The notes under the pieces: generated by a model | Seen by the model: the letters and a program-made list of their open reading frames with translations, nothing else | What the model was told of the DNA's origin: nothing | Databases searched by the model: none | DNA from: Runella aurantiaca | GTDB taxonomy: Bacteria; Bacteroidota; Bacteroidia; Cytophagales; Spirosomataceae | Assembly: GCF_003339505.1 (NCBI RefSeq) | Contig: NZ_QPIW01000003.1 | Location: 1-64,000 of the forward strand | DNA: 64,000 nt | Direction of reading: 5' to 3' | Shown: positions 22,839 through 32,659 of the stretch, piece by piece | Position numbering within the stretch: position 1 is the first letter of the stretch | Layout of the letters: each line of letters opens with the position of its first letter | Position numbers and translations under genes: made by a program

Positions 22839-25190
22839 ATGAAACACCATTTTACTGCTTTCTTTCTGATTGCTTCTTTGTTATGTGTCTACGAAGTGAA
22901 GGGTCAAATTCGATTATTTGGACAAATAATTAACAAAACAACCCAAAAACCCATCAGTGGGGCTTCTGTCCAAATGCTTAATTCCAACGTCGGTACCACC
23001 TCCGACAGCAGCGGAAATTATACCCTGACGGTGCCTTCTACGGGCTTCAATCTACGGGCTACGGCCGTGGGTTATTATCCCAAAATGCGTTATTTTGAAC
23101 CCAAAAAAGATACCCGTTATGTGTTTGAATTGGCCGAAGAATTTAAGCAGTTAGACGAAGTAACGGTCAAAACCAATCGAGAAGACGCCAATGTTTCAAG
23201 CATCGAAATGAGCACGCTGAAACTGGATACCAAGAGCCTACGGCGCATCCCTGTGGTATTTGGCGAAGCGGATATTATCAAAGCGCTTTTGCTTCAGCCA
23301 GGGGTATCAACGGTGGGTGAGGGGGCGGCAGGTTTCAACGTGCGCGGTGGGCGTACCGACCAAAATTTGGTGCTTTTGGACGAAATGCCGCTGTTTAGTA
23401 CATCGCACTTGTTGGGGTTTTTCACGAACGTAAATCCTGATGTTGTGCAGGATGTTACGCTTTATAAAGCGGGGATTCCCGCCCAGTACGGCGGGCGACT
23501 TTCGTCAATGATGAACATAAATCTCAAAAACGGCAATCCCAATAAAATCAATTATCAGGCAGGTGCAGGTAACGTCAGCGCACGATTGGTGGCTGAAGGG
23601 CCGTTGGGCAAAAAACTTACATTTATCCTTGGAGGACGCATAGCTTATCCCAATTGGATGATTAAAAGATTTCCTGATAATATCCGCAATAGCCGAGCTT
23701 TCTTTTACGACTTGAATGCTAAACTGCGCTACCAAATCGGCAAAAATCAGCAACTCACGCTGTCTACGTACTTGAATCACGATGATTTTAAGTTTCCCGA
23801 CGACACAGTCTACAGTTGGAATGCCAAAGCGGCTTCGTTGCAGTGGAATGCGCAATTAAACGACCGACTTTCTCTCAATGCCGCCGCTGTTTATAGCGAC
23901 TATGCCTTCCAGATGGAAGGTATCAAAGAATTTTATCGGTTTCGATTTCAGTCGGGAATTACGCACAAGGAGTTAAAAACGAACTTAATTTTTGTGCCGT
24001 CTGAAGCACACCGACTCGACGTAGGCGCAAGCATGATACGCTACGACGTTGCCCCGGGGTATCGCACACGCGTTGATGATGAAAGCAACATTAATCCCAA
24101 AGCCATTGCCAACGAGCAAGCCTACGAGTACAGTGCTTACGTGAGTGAGGAGTGGAACGTCGCGCGCTGGCTTACGGTTCAGGCTGGGTTGCGCTACGCG
24201 GCCTTTGCGTTGGTGGGGCCCAAGACGGTGTATAATTATGAAGCAGGTGTACCGCGCACACCCGAAACGGCTACCGAAAGTACGCAGTACAGTTCTGGAC
24301 AAAAAATTCAATCTTACGGCGGCTTTGAGCCACGTGTTTCGTTGCGAATCGGATTGAGTAAAATGCATTCTATCAAACTGAGCTACAACCGTACGCGTCA
24401 ATATTTGCACCTTATCACCAACACAACGGCTATTTCGCCCGCTGATTTTTGGAAATTGAGCGACAATTATTTGCCGCCTCAGGTAGCCGACCAGTATGCG
24501 GCGGGCTATTATCTCAACCTGAAAGACAATGTGTACGAGTTTTCGGTAGAAGGCTATTACAAAAACATCAGCTTACTGTTGGAAGCTAAAAATGGGGCCA
24601 TTTTGTTGCTTAATCCCCAACTCGAAACGGCGCTTATCACCGCCCGTGGGCTGGCTTATGGTGTAGAATTGAGCGCCAAAAAGAACAAAGGTCAATTTAC
24701 GGGACAGGTCAATTACACCTACGCCCGAACCTTTATCCAATCGCTCAGTACGTTTGCGTTGGAGCAGATTAATCAGGGCAATTGGTTTCCCGCCAATTAT
24801 GACAAACCGCATATTCTCAACGTAGCAGCAAACCTTACGTTGGGGCGTGGTTGGTCGATGTCGTCCAATTTTACGTACAATACTGGCCGCCCTGCCATTT
24901 ATCCCGACGGTAATTACAGCGTAGCGGGCTATCCGTTGATTAACTATTCGCGTCGCAACGCCGACCGAATTCCTGATTATCACCGCCTCGACTGGGCCAT
25001 TACCAAGAATACCCGGCAGAATAAAGAACAATTGCGGTACAGTACTTGGGTGTTTTCGTTGTACAATGTTTACGGACGGGAGAATCCTTACTCGGTCTAT
25101 TTTGCTCGGTTTAACCGCATAACGCGGGCTTATCAATTGGCGGTGTTTGGCAGCGTTGTCCCTGCGTTATCGTGGAACTACAATTTTTAG
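22839..25190 (+). CDS. TonB-dependent receptor with carboxypeptidase-like N-terminal domain
   Basis: 783 residues. Signal peptide at 1-22, then a carboxypeptidase-regulatory-like beta-sandwich at about 25-105 (GQIINKTTQKPISGASVQML). A plug domain at about 120-235 contains AGFNVRGGRTDQNLVLLDEM, and a 22-strand-type barrel runs to the C terminus, which ends in an aromatic (SWNYNF). It would import a ligand across the outer membrane using the proton motive force. The two following lipoprotein genes (DUF4249 and a propeller protein) form an operon with it; such DUF4249 partners are common beside these receptors. Substrate unknown. It is not a SusC: no SusD partner is present. Confidence 0.92.
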   Translation: MKHHFTAFFLIASLLCVYEVKGQIRLFGQIINKTTQKPISGASVQMLNSNVGTTSDSSGNYTLTVPSTGFNLRATAVGYYPKMRYFEPKKDTRYVFELAEEFKQLDEVTVKTNREDANVSSIEMSTLKLDTKSLRRIPVVFGEADIIKALLLQPGVSTVGEGAAGFNVRGGRTDQNLVLLDEMPLFSTSHLLGFFTNVNPDVVQDVTLYKAGIPAQYGGRLSSMMNINLKNGNPNKINYQAGAGNVSARLVAEGPLGKKLTFILGGRIAYPNWMIKRFPDNIRNSRAFFYDLNAKLRYQIGKNQQLTLSTYLNHDDFKFPDDTVYSWNAKAASLQWNAQLNDRLSLNAAAVYSDYAFQMEGIKEFYRFRFQSGITHKELKTNLIFVPSEAHRLDVGASMIRYDVAPGYRTRVDDESNINPKAIANEQAYEYSAYVSEEWNVARWLTVQAGLRYAAFALVGPKTVYNYEAGVPRTPETATESTQYSSGQKIQSYGGFEPRVSLRIGLSKMHSIKLSYNRTRQYLHLITNTTAISPADFWKLSDNYLPPQVADQYAAGYYLNLKDNVYEFSVEGYYKNISLLLEAKNGAILLLNPQLETALITARGLAYGVELSAKKNKGQFTGQVNYTYARTFIQSLSTFALEQINQGNWFPANYDKPHILNVAANLTLGRGWSMSSNFTYNTGRPAIYPDGNYSVAGYPLINYSRRNADRIPDYHRLDWAITKNTRQNKEQLRYSTWVFSLYNVYGRENPYSVYFARFNRITRAYQLAVFGSVVPALSWNYNF

Positions 25191-25257
25191 TGATTTCAGG
25201 CGAGCGAAGCCTCCAACTTGTCTCCCAAAATCTCACTTCACAATTACATTCATTGGC

Positions 25258-26307
25258 ATGAGAATCATCAGAAATAGATATAATAAATTCATTTTGGCAA
25301 GCGTATTTTCCGTGTTGCTCGTTTCCTGTATTCGAGAAATTGACCTTGCCCTGCGGGTCGAAAATCCCGTTTTGGTCGTAGATGGAATGATTACGAATGA
25401 AGCACCGCCTTACAACGTCAAGCTCACCTACACGGGCGTATATGAAGCTTCTAACCGCATCAACGAAAATCAGGCCGTCAGCGGTGCTCGTGTTAGCATC
25501 ACAGATGACCAAGGCCTGAAAACGCAATTGGAGCAGGTACTGGAAGAGCCTGGTAAGTACCAAACGAACGACCCGCAATACTGGGGTCGGGTGGGGCGTT
25601 CGTATACGCTTACGGTAGAACTTCCCAATGGCGAAGTGTATGAATCAAGTTCTGAAAAATTAATGGCAGTGCCCGAAATTGATAAATTGTACAGTGAGTT
25701 TACCGAAAATGGTAACGGCGACCAGCGCGTGGGATACAACGTATTTCTGGATGCTAAAGACCCCAAAGACGTCTCCAATTATTACCGTTGGCAGGCCATC
25801 GGCTACCGGATGCGTTTGGCGACGGGAGTGCTTAATCCTTTTTCGGGGGTGATGGAAAACAAACAGTGTTGGCAATCTTTTAAGAAAGAAACGATAGACA
25901 TCGAAACCGACATTGATTTTGACGGAAATACCATTCAAAATAGGCTGATGCTTTACAGTCCAGCCTATTCCAACGGGCAATATTTAATCGAAGTGACGCA
26001 GATGTCGCTGTCACGCGAGGTATACCAATTTTGGCGACGGATGAACGAACAATTGACCCGTACGGGCAGCATTTTCGACCCGCTGCCTAGTCCCGTAGAA
26101 GGCAACATTTCGCTTAAAACAAACCCCAACAAATTGGCGTTAGGATATTTTGGTGCTTCGGCTGTTTCCAAAAAACGCCTCATTGTTTTTGAAACCGACG
26201 AGGCCAAACGGCAACGCATTGAAGTCTCATCCCAGCCTTTTGTTCCTACGGGAGGATGCACCAATCTTTTTCCTGGTACTACTCCTTTCAAACCAAGCGG
26301 TTGGTAA
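25258..26307 (+). CDS. DUF4249 outer-membrane lipoprotein
   Basis: 349 residues from the ATG at 25258; the longer frame overlaps the receptor gene and would bury the signal. A lipobox at SVLLVSC (about Cys21) is followed by REIDLALRVENPVLVVDGMI, the start of DUF4249, an immunoglobulin-like region with VSITDDQG, and the C-terminal GNISLKTNPNKLALGYFGASAV motif. DUF4249 proteins sit next to TonB-dependent receptors in Bacteroidota and probably act as surface partners; their biochemical role is not established. Start is 67 bases after the receptor stop. Confidence 0.88.
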   Translation: MRIIRNRYNKFILASVFSVLLVSCIREIDLALRVENPVLVVDGMITNEAPPYNVKLTYTGVYEASNRINENQAVSGARVSITDDQGLKTQLEQVLEEPGKYQTNDPQYWGRVGRSYTLTVELPNGEVYESSSEKLMAVPEIDKLYSEFTENGNGDQRVGYNVFLDAKDPKDVSNYYRWQAIGYRMRLATGVLNPFSGVMENKQCWQSFKKETIDIETDIDFDGNTIQNRLMLYSPAYSNGQYLIEVTQMSLSREVYQFWRRMNEQLTRTGSIFDPLPSPVEGNISLKTNPNKLALGYFGASAVSKKRLIVFETDEAKRQRIEVSSQPFVPTGGCTNLFPGTTPFKPSGW

Positions 26308-26320
26308 AAACACCTCCACC

Positions 26321-27610
26321 ATGAAAACATTCTCGCTATTTTATTGGACAATTCTAGTGGGGCTGGCATTTGCGTGTGAGCCTGCGCTTATCAACGAAGA
26401 AACCGCCCCCCTCGAAACCCTCAAACTGCTCTCCGTTACGCCCGATTTTGCCAAAAATTCCGTTACCATTCAGGGCGAAATTTCGGTCAATACAGACGTT
26501 CAGTTTGGGATAGTGTACGGCACCACCGCGAAACCCACCGTAGGGAGTCAGCAGGTGCCGCTTCAATCGAGTGGTACAACATTGTCGGGAACCATCAGCA
26601 ACCTGAAGGCTGGGCAGAGGTATTATTTTCGGTTGTATTCCAAAAAAGGTTCGGATGTGCTGTACAGCAATGAACGTAGCGTGGTGTTGAGTACAGGTTG
26701 GCGACAATTGGCTTCCCTCAAATTTGACGGCCAACCGCTGCCCTACGGCTGGATGAGCGAGTCGTATGGAGGGTTGGGTATTTCCGTATTTACCCGCACG
26801 AATCTCGCTTCCGAAAGCACGGGGCAGCAGTGGAATTATTTTGGGAGTGGCGAATGGCAGGCCAATCGAAGCGGGACAACGTCGTTGCCGGCGCGTTATA
26901 ATCCCATTTATTTGCCTTATTCTGACCAAACTACGTATTTCTTTGGTGGTGGCTATTATTATTCGCCCGAACCAAGCCCCACCTACACGTACCAAAAGTT
27001 TTTTGATGATTACCGAGACGGTGCGGCCCTCGACTATCCGGGCGGCGATGTGCCTACGGTACAATTTGCCATCGGTGCCAATCTCCCCGATTTGTATGTG
27101 CTTGAAGTGGGCAATCAATACCGCCTCTGGAAGTACCAAAATCGTACGACTCCAACGGGCTGGGATTTGGTCTCTGGCGCCGAATTTCCCCAAAAATCCC
27201 TAAAAAAGTTGTTGGCCTTTACGGCGGGAGAAAAAGGGTTTATTCTTTCCGAAGAGGAAGGAAGCCTGTGGGCATTTGACCCGAATAAGAATCAGTGGAC
27301 CGTCCGGAAAAATACACCCTTCAAAGGCCGTCAGCGAGGCTCGGCGATTTCGATGACCAAAGGCGGGGTGTATGGATTGGGTATCGACGTGAAAACGGGT
27401 GAAGGCTACCGAGATTTGTGGCTCTACGACGACAAAGCGGATACTTGGAGCTACCTGACCGACTATCCGGGCGAAGGAAGTGCCAACGTAACGGCCGTGG
27501 GGCGTAACAACCGCGTTGGTTTTATGATGGGTTACCGCGCCACCACCACCGCTATCGGCACGGCTGAATTCAGCGTAGCGAAAGATGCGTGGGTGTATGA
27601 GGTAAAGTGA
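26321..27610 (+). CDS. beta-propeller (Kelch-like) lipoprotein
   Basis: 429 residues from the ATG at 26321, 13 bases after the DUF4249 gene. Signal ends FAC (Cys19). A fibronectin-III-like domain at about 30-125 (TIQGEISVNTDVQFGIVYG, SNLKAGQRYYFRLYS) precedes a propeller. Its blades have motifs such as ADTWSYLTDYPGEG and DAWVYEVK near the C terminus, typical of Kelch-like repeats. The Kelch portion may bind polysaccharide or protein at the cell surface. As the third gene of the receptor operon it is likely part of the same uptake complex; that role is inference. Confidence 0.7.
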   Translation: MKTFSLFYWTILVGLAFACEPALINEETAPLETLKLLSVTPDFAKNSVTIQGEISVNTDVQFGIVYGTTAKPTVGSQQVPLQSSGTTLSGTISNLKAGQRYYFRLYSKKGSDVLYSNERSVVLSTGWRQLASLKFDGQPLPYGWMSESYGGLGISVFTRTNLASESTGQQWNYFGSGEWQANRSGTTSLPARYNPIYLPYSDQTTYFFGGGYYYSPEPSPTYTYQKFFDDYRDGAALDYPGGDVPTVQFAIGANLPDLYVLEVGNQYRLWKYQNRTTPTGWDLVSGAEFPQKSLKKLLAFTAGEKGFILSEEEGSLWAFDPNKNQWTVRKNTPFKGRQRGSAISMTKGGVYGLGIDVKTGEGYRDLWLYDDKADTWSYLTDYPGEGSANVTAVGRNNRVGFMMGYRATTTAIGTAEFSVAKDAWVYEVK

Positions 27611-27626
27611 GAAGTTCAAAGAAGAG

Positions 27627-29069
27627 TTAAAACTCCCGACCAAATGAAAAATAAGGCCGTGCTTCTCCGAGGTGATTGATGGAGTAATTGAGGTGCCCCA
27701 CAAAATTGTACCACGATACGAAGTCGATGCCGATACCTCCACCTGCCAAAAGGCGATTGGCCAATTTGCTGTTGTTAAGCTCCGGGTATTGGTTACGAGA
27801 ATATCCAAAATCGGCGTAAATATTGGGATAAATGGCGAGCGGAAAGGTATTAAACTGACGAAATTTGATGAGCTTGCTCAGGTTAAATGTGCGGTTAAGC
27901 AATTGATACCGAAGATTGGTTTTTACATAGCCAAAATGCTGCCCGTCAACCACGTACAGTTCGTATCCTCGCACCAAATCACCACCGTAACCTAAGCCGC
28001 GAATCTGCAAAAATGGCTGCTTCCCTGGCGTTGAAAATTTAGCTTTGGTCTGGTAACTGAAAAAAAGCTTTTTGGCCAAAGGAACGTAGTGCCCGAAGCT
28101 AAGCGTAGCTTCGGATAAATGGACGTCATCCTTGGGTAAAATGCCCGATTGACTGACATTAAAACCGTAATAAAAGCCTTTCAGGGCGTATTGTCCACGG
28201 TCGCGGCGGTCATAAAAGTGCGAATAGGAAAGTTGAAGGTAATTTTGACGTTTGATGCCATTGAGAAAATAATTCGGGTTGAGGCGCGCGATGGTGTCGG
28301 TGACGGAAGTAATGGAATATTGGGCGCTAAACGAGTGATGACCGTAAAATTTGGGCCGGTGGGTAATGGTCAGGTACGGTACAATTCGCTCGCGGGTGCG
28401 ACTTTCGCTGCCCAAAAACATCAATTTATCCTGATTGGTACGGTAAGCCAAGGTGCGATTTGTAATCCGTAAGATGCCGATGGTCAAGCCCATTCTTTGC
28501 TTTTTGTCGAGATAAGGCGTTGAATAATAAATGTCTAAACGGGGGATAAAACCAAACTCCGCCCGCAGCCGTAGGCGGTCGTTATTGCCAGTCAGGTTTT
28601 GGTGCAGGGCATAAACGCCGTAAATCGTTCGGCTAAAATCCCGGTCGCGTTCGTACCACCATTCATTAAAGTTGCGGTCGGCCAATTGAAATACTGGAAA
28701 CGCCAGCATGTACCATTGCTCTTTTACAATGACGTCAAGGTCAATCTCTTTTAGATTGCCGATACGCTTGCCATCGGCGGTAATGTATACGAGTTGGGTG
28801 GTGTCGACTACGGGTTTTTGTTTTAATTCGACCGTGACAAATAGGTTGGTATTCAGGATTTTACGACGGTCGTATTCGAGCAGCGAGTCCAGCTTCTGTC
28901 GTGTAAGCGTATCGCCCGCCCGCACCTCCATCTCACGTTGAATGATGCGTTCACGCGTGCGGAAATTGCCCGTAAAGTTTACTTGACGCACTATGATCTT
29001 TTCAGTAGTATCCGCAGAAATACCCGAAATAGTTAACCAAAAAGCGTGAAATAGGTTGAGAAGAAGCAT
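27627..29069 (-). CDS. BamA/TamA-like outer-membrane protein with one POTRA domain
   Basis: 480 residues. Signal peptide at about 1-19, then a single POTRA-like domain at about 25-100 (IIVRQVNFTGNFRTRERIIQ, RKILNTNLFVTVELKQ), then a 16-strand-type surface-antigen barrel to the end, closing with Phe (SFGREF). BamA itself has five POTRA domains, so this is a smaller relative for an unknown client or lipid. The VanX-like dipeptidase gene lies 3 bases upstream, so the two are co-transcribed. Confidence 0.8.
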   Translation of the reverse strand: MLLLNLFHAFWLTISGISADTTEKIIVRQVNFTGNFRTRERIIQREMEVRAGDTLTRQKLDSLLEYDRRKILNTNLFVTVELKQKPVVDTTQLVYITADGKRIGNLKEIDLDVIVKEQWYMLAFPVFQLADRNFNEWWYERDRDFSRTIYGVYALHQNLTGNNDRLRLRAEFGFIPRLDIYYSTPYLDKKQRMGLTIGILRITNRTLAYRTNQDKLMFLGSESRTRERIVPYLTITHRPKFYGHHSFSAQYSITSVTDTIARLNPNYFLNGIKRQNYLQLSYSHFYDRRDRGQYALKGFYYGFNVSQSGILPKDDVHLSEATLSFGHYVPLAKKLFFSYQTKAKFSTPGKQPFLQIRGLGYGGDLVRGYELYVVDGQHFGYVKTNLRYQLLNRTFNLSKLIKFRQFNTFPLAIYPNIYADFGYSRNQYPELNNSKLANRLLAGGGIGIDFVSWYNFVGHLNYSINHLGEARPYFSFGREF

Positions 29070-29072
29070 AGT

Positions 29073-29756
29073 TTACTCAATAAACCCATATTTAACTTTT
29101 GCTTTCTCTCTCGACATGGCATTGTAGTGCCACCATTCGGTCTGAATAGACGTGTAGCCCGCTTTTATCATTACGCGTCGGAGCAATTTACGATTTTCTA
29201 ACTGTTGCTTGGTAAGTTTGCCCGCTTTTAGCATAGCGGCTTCGCGGCGTGGCTCGGCAAGTTCCCCAAAAAAGTCGAAAATGGTGCCCATGTCCAGCGG
29301 TTGGCCTTTTTCATCGGCAATGGTCAGGTCGACGGCGCAGCCAAAATTATGGATTGAGCCGCGAGCGGGGTCGGCCACAAAATCTTCGCGACGGTTGTAA
29401 GGTAAGTGGCTCATGCGCGCCCAAAAAATCTTGGTCACACTCCGAGGGCGGGCACCGTCGTAGACCAAAAGCGTATAGCTGGGTTTTTCTTGTTTCAGAA
29501 ATTTATTGGCTTTTACCAGTTTTTCGGCAGCCATGGGTTGCAGGTACGCCCGCTCTAAATCGCCGTAAACATCTTCTTTGATAAAATTGTCGGTGGTAGA
29601 ATACTTCAATTCTACTTTGAGGGTAGGGTCCAATTTCTGAACATCTACCAAGCCACGGTCAATGAATTTTCGTTCAAAAGGGCTTATTTTCGTTTGACCA
29701 TAACCAGTCACTCCCAGGGTCATAAGGACCCCGGCGATAATCGTTTTAGGTATCAT
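29073..29756 (-). CDS. M15 family D-alanyl-D-alanine dipeptidase (VanX/DdpX-like)
   Basis: 227 residues from the ATG at 29754-29756, which gives a clean signal peptide (MIPKTIIAGVLMTLGVTGYG); the longer frame adds 38 residues before it. SIHNFGCAVDLT near 147-158 and EWWHYNAM near 210-217 are the M15 zinc ligands and catalytic Glu. VanX/DdpX enzymes split D-Ala-D-Ala; with an export signal a role in peptidoglycan recycling is more likely than vancomycin resistance. Operon with the barrel protein. Confidence 0.88.
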   Translation of the reverse strand: MIPKTIIAGVLMTLGVTGYGQTKISPFERKFIDRGLVDVQKLDPTLKVELKYSTTDNFIKEDVYGDLERAYLQPMAAEKLVKANKFLKQEKPSYTLLVYDGARPRSVTKIFWARMSHLPYNRREDFVADPARGSIHNFGCAVDLTIADEKGQPLDMGTIFDFFGELAEPRREAAMLKAGKLTKQQLENRKLLRRVMIKAGYTSIQTEWWHYNAMSREKAKVKYGFIE

Positions 29757-29977
29757 ACACTTTTTTATCACTACACTGAACGAATCTTTAACGCCAAACA
29801 ATAGCCCAACGGTGTTATAACGGCGTATTTCTTTTGTGGTGGTTTTTTTCGGAAAGTCAAAAATAAGCATTGTTTATTCATATTTTTTAAAAAACCATTT
29901 CATACAACGGTAGCTACTCAGCTGAGCCTGCTTTTGTATTCGTCTGTTCGTAGTTTAAAACAAACCTTTAACAAGAG

Positions 29978-31444
29978 ATGAAATCCAAACCAAAAGACAT
30001 GACGGTATCGCGCCGGGACTTTGTCCAGAAAAGTGCGATGGCCGTGGGTAGTTTTTTTATTGTTCCTCGCCACGTATTAGGGAAGGGCTTTACGGCTCCT
30101 TCAGACAAATTGAATTTGGCCGCCATCGGTGCGGGAGGAAAAGGAACGAGTGATATTTTTAATGCGTCTAACAACGGCGTTAATAACGTAACGGCTCTTT
30201 GTGACGTAGACTACAAGCAAGCCGCCAAGTCTATCGAGCGCTTTCCAAACGCCGCAAAATACAAAGATTGGCGGGTGATGTTTGAGAAAGAAGGGAAAAA
30301 TATTGACGCGGTCACTATTTCAACTCCCGACCACAACCACGCGGTCATTGCAATGGCGGCCATGCAATTGGGCAAACACGTTTATGTACAAAAACCCCTT
30401 ACGCATAATATTTACGAAGCACGGATGATGACCGAGGCAGCCCGTAAGTACAAGGTTGTTTCACAAATGGGAAACCAAGGAGCATCAAACCCTGCTCAGC
30501 TTCAAATGGTTGAGTGGTTCAACAAAGGTTTGGTAGGCCCTGTACATACGGTACAGATTTGGACGAACCGCCCTGTATGGCCACAGGGAATCCCTACACC
30601 TTCGGGCAAGCCCGATATGCCCGAAGGCATTGCTTGGGAACAATGGGTAGGTCCGGCCCAATGGGTAGATTATCACCCTGGCTATCATCCGTTCAAATGG
30701 CGCGGCTGGTGGAATTTTGGAACAGGAGCGTTGGGTGACATCGGTTGCCACACCATTGATACTCCTTTCCGGGTATTAGGGCTTAATTATCCTACCGAAG
30801 TGGAATGCAGTATAGGCTCAGTGTTTATCAAAGACTGGCAGCCGGAATATATTCCAGAAGGTTGTCCGCCGTCGTCGTCGGTTGAGATTAAGTTCCCCGC
30901 TACGGCCAAGAACAAAACCGAAATGAAAATGATTTGGATGGATGGCGGTTTGCGGCCTTTCCACCCCGATTGGATTCCGGCAAGTGAGCCGCTCAGCACC
31001 GATGGTAACGGTGCAAACGGGGTATTAATGATAGGAACGAAGGGTATTATTGCTTGCGATATGTACGGTAATAACCCTAAGATTTATATGAAAAACGGGG
31101 ATAAAATCGTGATGGCGAAAGACAGCAAATATGCTGCGCCGGTCAATATGCCTGAGTATGGCCATCAAATCCACTGGACAGAAGCTTGTAAAGCAGGTTT
31201 TGGCAGCGATAAGCACAAAGGTTTGATGTCATCTTTTGATTACTCTGGGCCATTGACCGAAACGGTGTTGATGGGTAACTTGGCCATCCGTAGCTACATG
31301 CTCCGCAAGGCGCAAGGCAATGGCTTTGATTATTACGGACGCAAGAAACTATTGTGGAACGGCACAGATATGAAGATTACTAACTTCGAAGACGCCAACC
31401 AATTTGTGTCACGTCCTTACCGCGACGGCTGGAAATTAGTCTAA
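29978..31444 (+). CDS. Gfo/Idh/MocA oxidoreductase with twin-arginine signal
   Basis: 488 residues. SRRDFVQKSAMAVGSFFIV at 11-29 is a Tat-type signal, so the folded NAD-dependent enzyme is exported. LNLAAIGAGGKGTSDIF at 47-63 is the Rossmann fold, and QKPLTHNIYEARMM near 135-148 is the family's EKP motif variant. The C-terminal domain has the usual beta-sheet with GGWWNFG-type loops. Many such proteins oxidise sugar hydroxyls in Bacteroidota glycan degradation; DUF1080 (3-ketoglycoside hydrolase) is encoded at 53522. The terminator is at 31466-31497. Confidence 0.88.
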   Translation: MKSKPKDMTVSRRDFVQKSAMAVGSFFIVPRHVLGKGFTAPSDKLNLAAIGAGGKGTSDIFNASNNGVNNVTALCDVDYKQAAKSIERFPNAAKYKDWRVMFEKEGKNIDAVTISTPDHNHAVIAMAAMQLGKHVYVQKPLTHNIYEARMMTEAARKYKVVSQMGNQGASNPAQLQMVEWFNKGLVGPVHTVQIWTNRPVWPQGIPTPSGKPDMPEGIAWEQWVGPAQWVDYHPGYHPFKWRGWWNFGTGALGDIGCHTIDTPFRVLGLNYPTEVECSIGSVFIKDWQPEYIPEGCPPSSSVEIKFPATAKNKTEMKMIWMDGGLRPFHPDWIPASEPLSTDGNGANGVLMIGTKGIIACDMYGNNPKIYMKNGDKIVMAKDSKYAAPVNMPEYGHQIHWTEACKAGFGSDKHKGLMSSFDYSGPLTETVLMGNLAIRSYMLRKAQGNGFDYYGRKKLLWNGTDMKITNFEDANQFVSRPYRDGWKLV

Positions 31445-31465
31445 ACGATTGGGTGATAAACCAGA

Positions 31466-31497
31466 AGAGCCGCAAACACTTTGCGGCTCTTTTTTTG
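31466..31497 (+). terminator. terminator after the Gfo/Idh gene
   Basis: AGAGCCGCAAA (31466-31476) pairs with TTTGCGGCTCT (31480-31490) and is followed by a T-run to 31497. It is 22 bases after the stop codon. The stem resembles the AGAGCCGCAA arms of the hairpin at 39433-39460. Confidence 0.85.
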
Positions 31498-31522
31498 TAT
31501 TTGCTCTCAAAAGTTAGGATGT

Positions 31523-32587
31523 TTATTTCTTTTTGCGCAGATATACATTGCCGTGGGTAGTGCGAATCGAAATTTTGGTTTGTGGGTCATTGAGGACGTA
31601 CTTAGGGGCGTTGCGGTCGCTGTCCCAGAATTTATATTGTCCATCCGAGAATGAATAGTAGGTGGCGTTTTGACCAGCTATAACGACATTGTTATCTCCC
31701 CCGTACGCTCTGATTCCGACCACATTGGGCGCCGAAGCACTACCACGAATGGTTGTGGCTCCGCTAGTCGTTCCCTGTATTGGTTGACCAACGACTACTG
31801 TGGGTTCACCGTTTGACTTCCACGCGTTAGCGGCCATTTCGCGGTCCATTTGGGCTTTTTTTGCGATTTCACGCACATTCTCGGCTGTTTTCTTTTCTTC
31901 TTCTAAGGATTTGGGGTCAGGGGTGTAGGGTTTTAAATCCAAGTCGGTAAACATGTTGCCCTCGGAAGAACTGATGCTGAACAATACCTTTGCTTTGTCC
32001 GAAACAGTCACGTCGATATTATCGCCGTAACTGACAATAGAAGAAGGCTTTTCGGGCATTTTTTCGTCGTAAATCACTTTGATTTTGCCCTGGCTGGAGT
32101 TGGCTACAATTGGGCCAGTGACGTCAGTAAGCGTAATATTTTCGTAATTGGTGTTGACCTCAATGCTCCCTTCCATGCCTGAGATAGACATCCCCAATTC
32201 GTTGCAAGAGCAAGAGTTGCGCTTTTTCACCACCAATGATAATTCTTGCGGAATTTTAATTTTATAGGTGGCTTTTCCTTTCATCACCACGTTGATTTTA
32301 AGCACATCGCCGTTGGCATTGGCCGTCAAACCAAGGTTTGTATTGTCTACGCCTCCCGCCGACAACGGGCGGAGGCCGTCGGCTTCTTTGGGTACATCGG
32401 GTACATTTTGGGCTTCGATAATGATTTCGTCGCCTTTATATCCTTCAATGTCAAGTTGTTTGGCGTCGATGTCCATAATTACCCGTTTATTGGCCCCGCT
32501 AAACTTGGTCTTGAAGGTTTTGGTGTCTTGGGCAAAAGTGCTGCTGGCAATGGCCAACGTACACACGAAAAGCATGAATTTATGCAT
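31523..32587 (-). CDS. DUF4097-type exported beta-solenoid protein
   Basis: 354 residues with a signal peptide (about 1-19). The body consists of short beta-strands typical of DUF4097/adhesin-like solenoids (ITLTDVTGPIVANSSQGKIK, IVSYGDNIDVTVSDKAKV). The stretch KKRNSCSCNELG near 125-136 has two Cys. A charged helix at about 225-255 (KKTAENVREIAKKAQMDREM) splits the solenoid. It is the last gene of the sigma/anti-sigma operon; the gene order sigma-anti-sigma-DUF4097 is a common envelope-stress arrangement in Bacteroidota, suggesting a periplasmic sensing or structural role. Confidence 0.78.
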   Translation of the reverse strand: MHKFMLFVCTLAIASSTFAQDTKTFKTKFSGANKRVIMDIDAKQLDIEGYKGDEIIIEAQNVPDVPKEADGLRPLSAGGVDNTNLGLTANANGDVLKINVVMKGKATYKIKIPQELSLVVKKRNSCSCNELGMSISGMEGSIEVNTNYENITLTDVTGPIVANSSQGKIKVIYDEKMPEKPSSIVSYGDNIDVTVSDKAKVLFSISSSEGNMFTDLDLKPYTPDPKSLEEEKKTAENVREIAKKAQMDREMAANAWKSNGEPTVVVGQPIQGTTSGATTIRGSASAPNVVGIRAYGGDNNVVIAGQNATYYSFSDGQYKFWDSDRNAPKYVLNDPQTKISIRTTHGNVYLRKKK

Positions 32588-32659
32588 GGCTTTATGAGAA
32601 GTTATTTAGTTTTGAATTGAGTGATTTTGGGCCCTTTTGGGGCAATAGGTATGCGTACA

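Noticed and set aside
24573-25136. A 187-codon minus-strand frame inside the TonB receptor gene
   Set aside because: Antisense to a conserved barrel region, with no recognisable domain or separate promoter.
26354-27193. A 279-codon minus-strand frame inside the propeller lipoprotein gene
   Set aside because: Antisense to a protein with a clear signal peptide and repeats; no motif of its own.
22839-27610. SusC/SusD polysaccharide utilisation locus
   Set aside because: The receptor lacks a SusD partner and is smaller than SusC; the partner is DUF4249.
29073-29756. Vancomycin resistance (VanX)
   Set aside because: The protein is exported and lies beside a barrel protein, with no vanH, vanA or regulatory genes; peptidoglycan recycling is a more economical reading.
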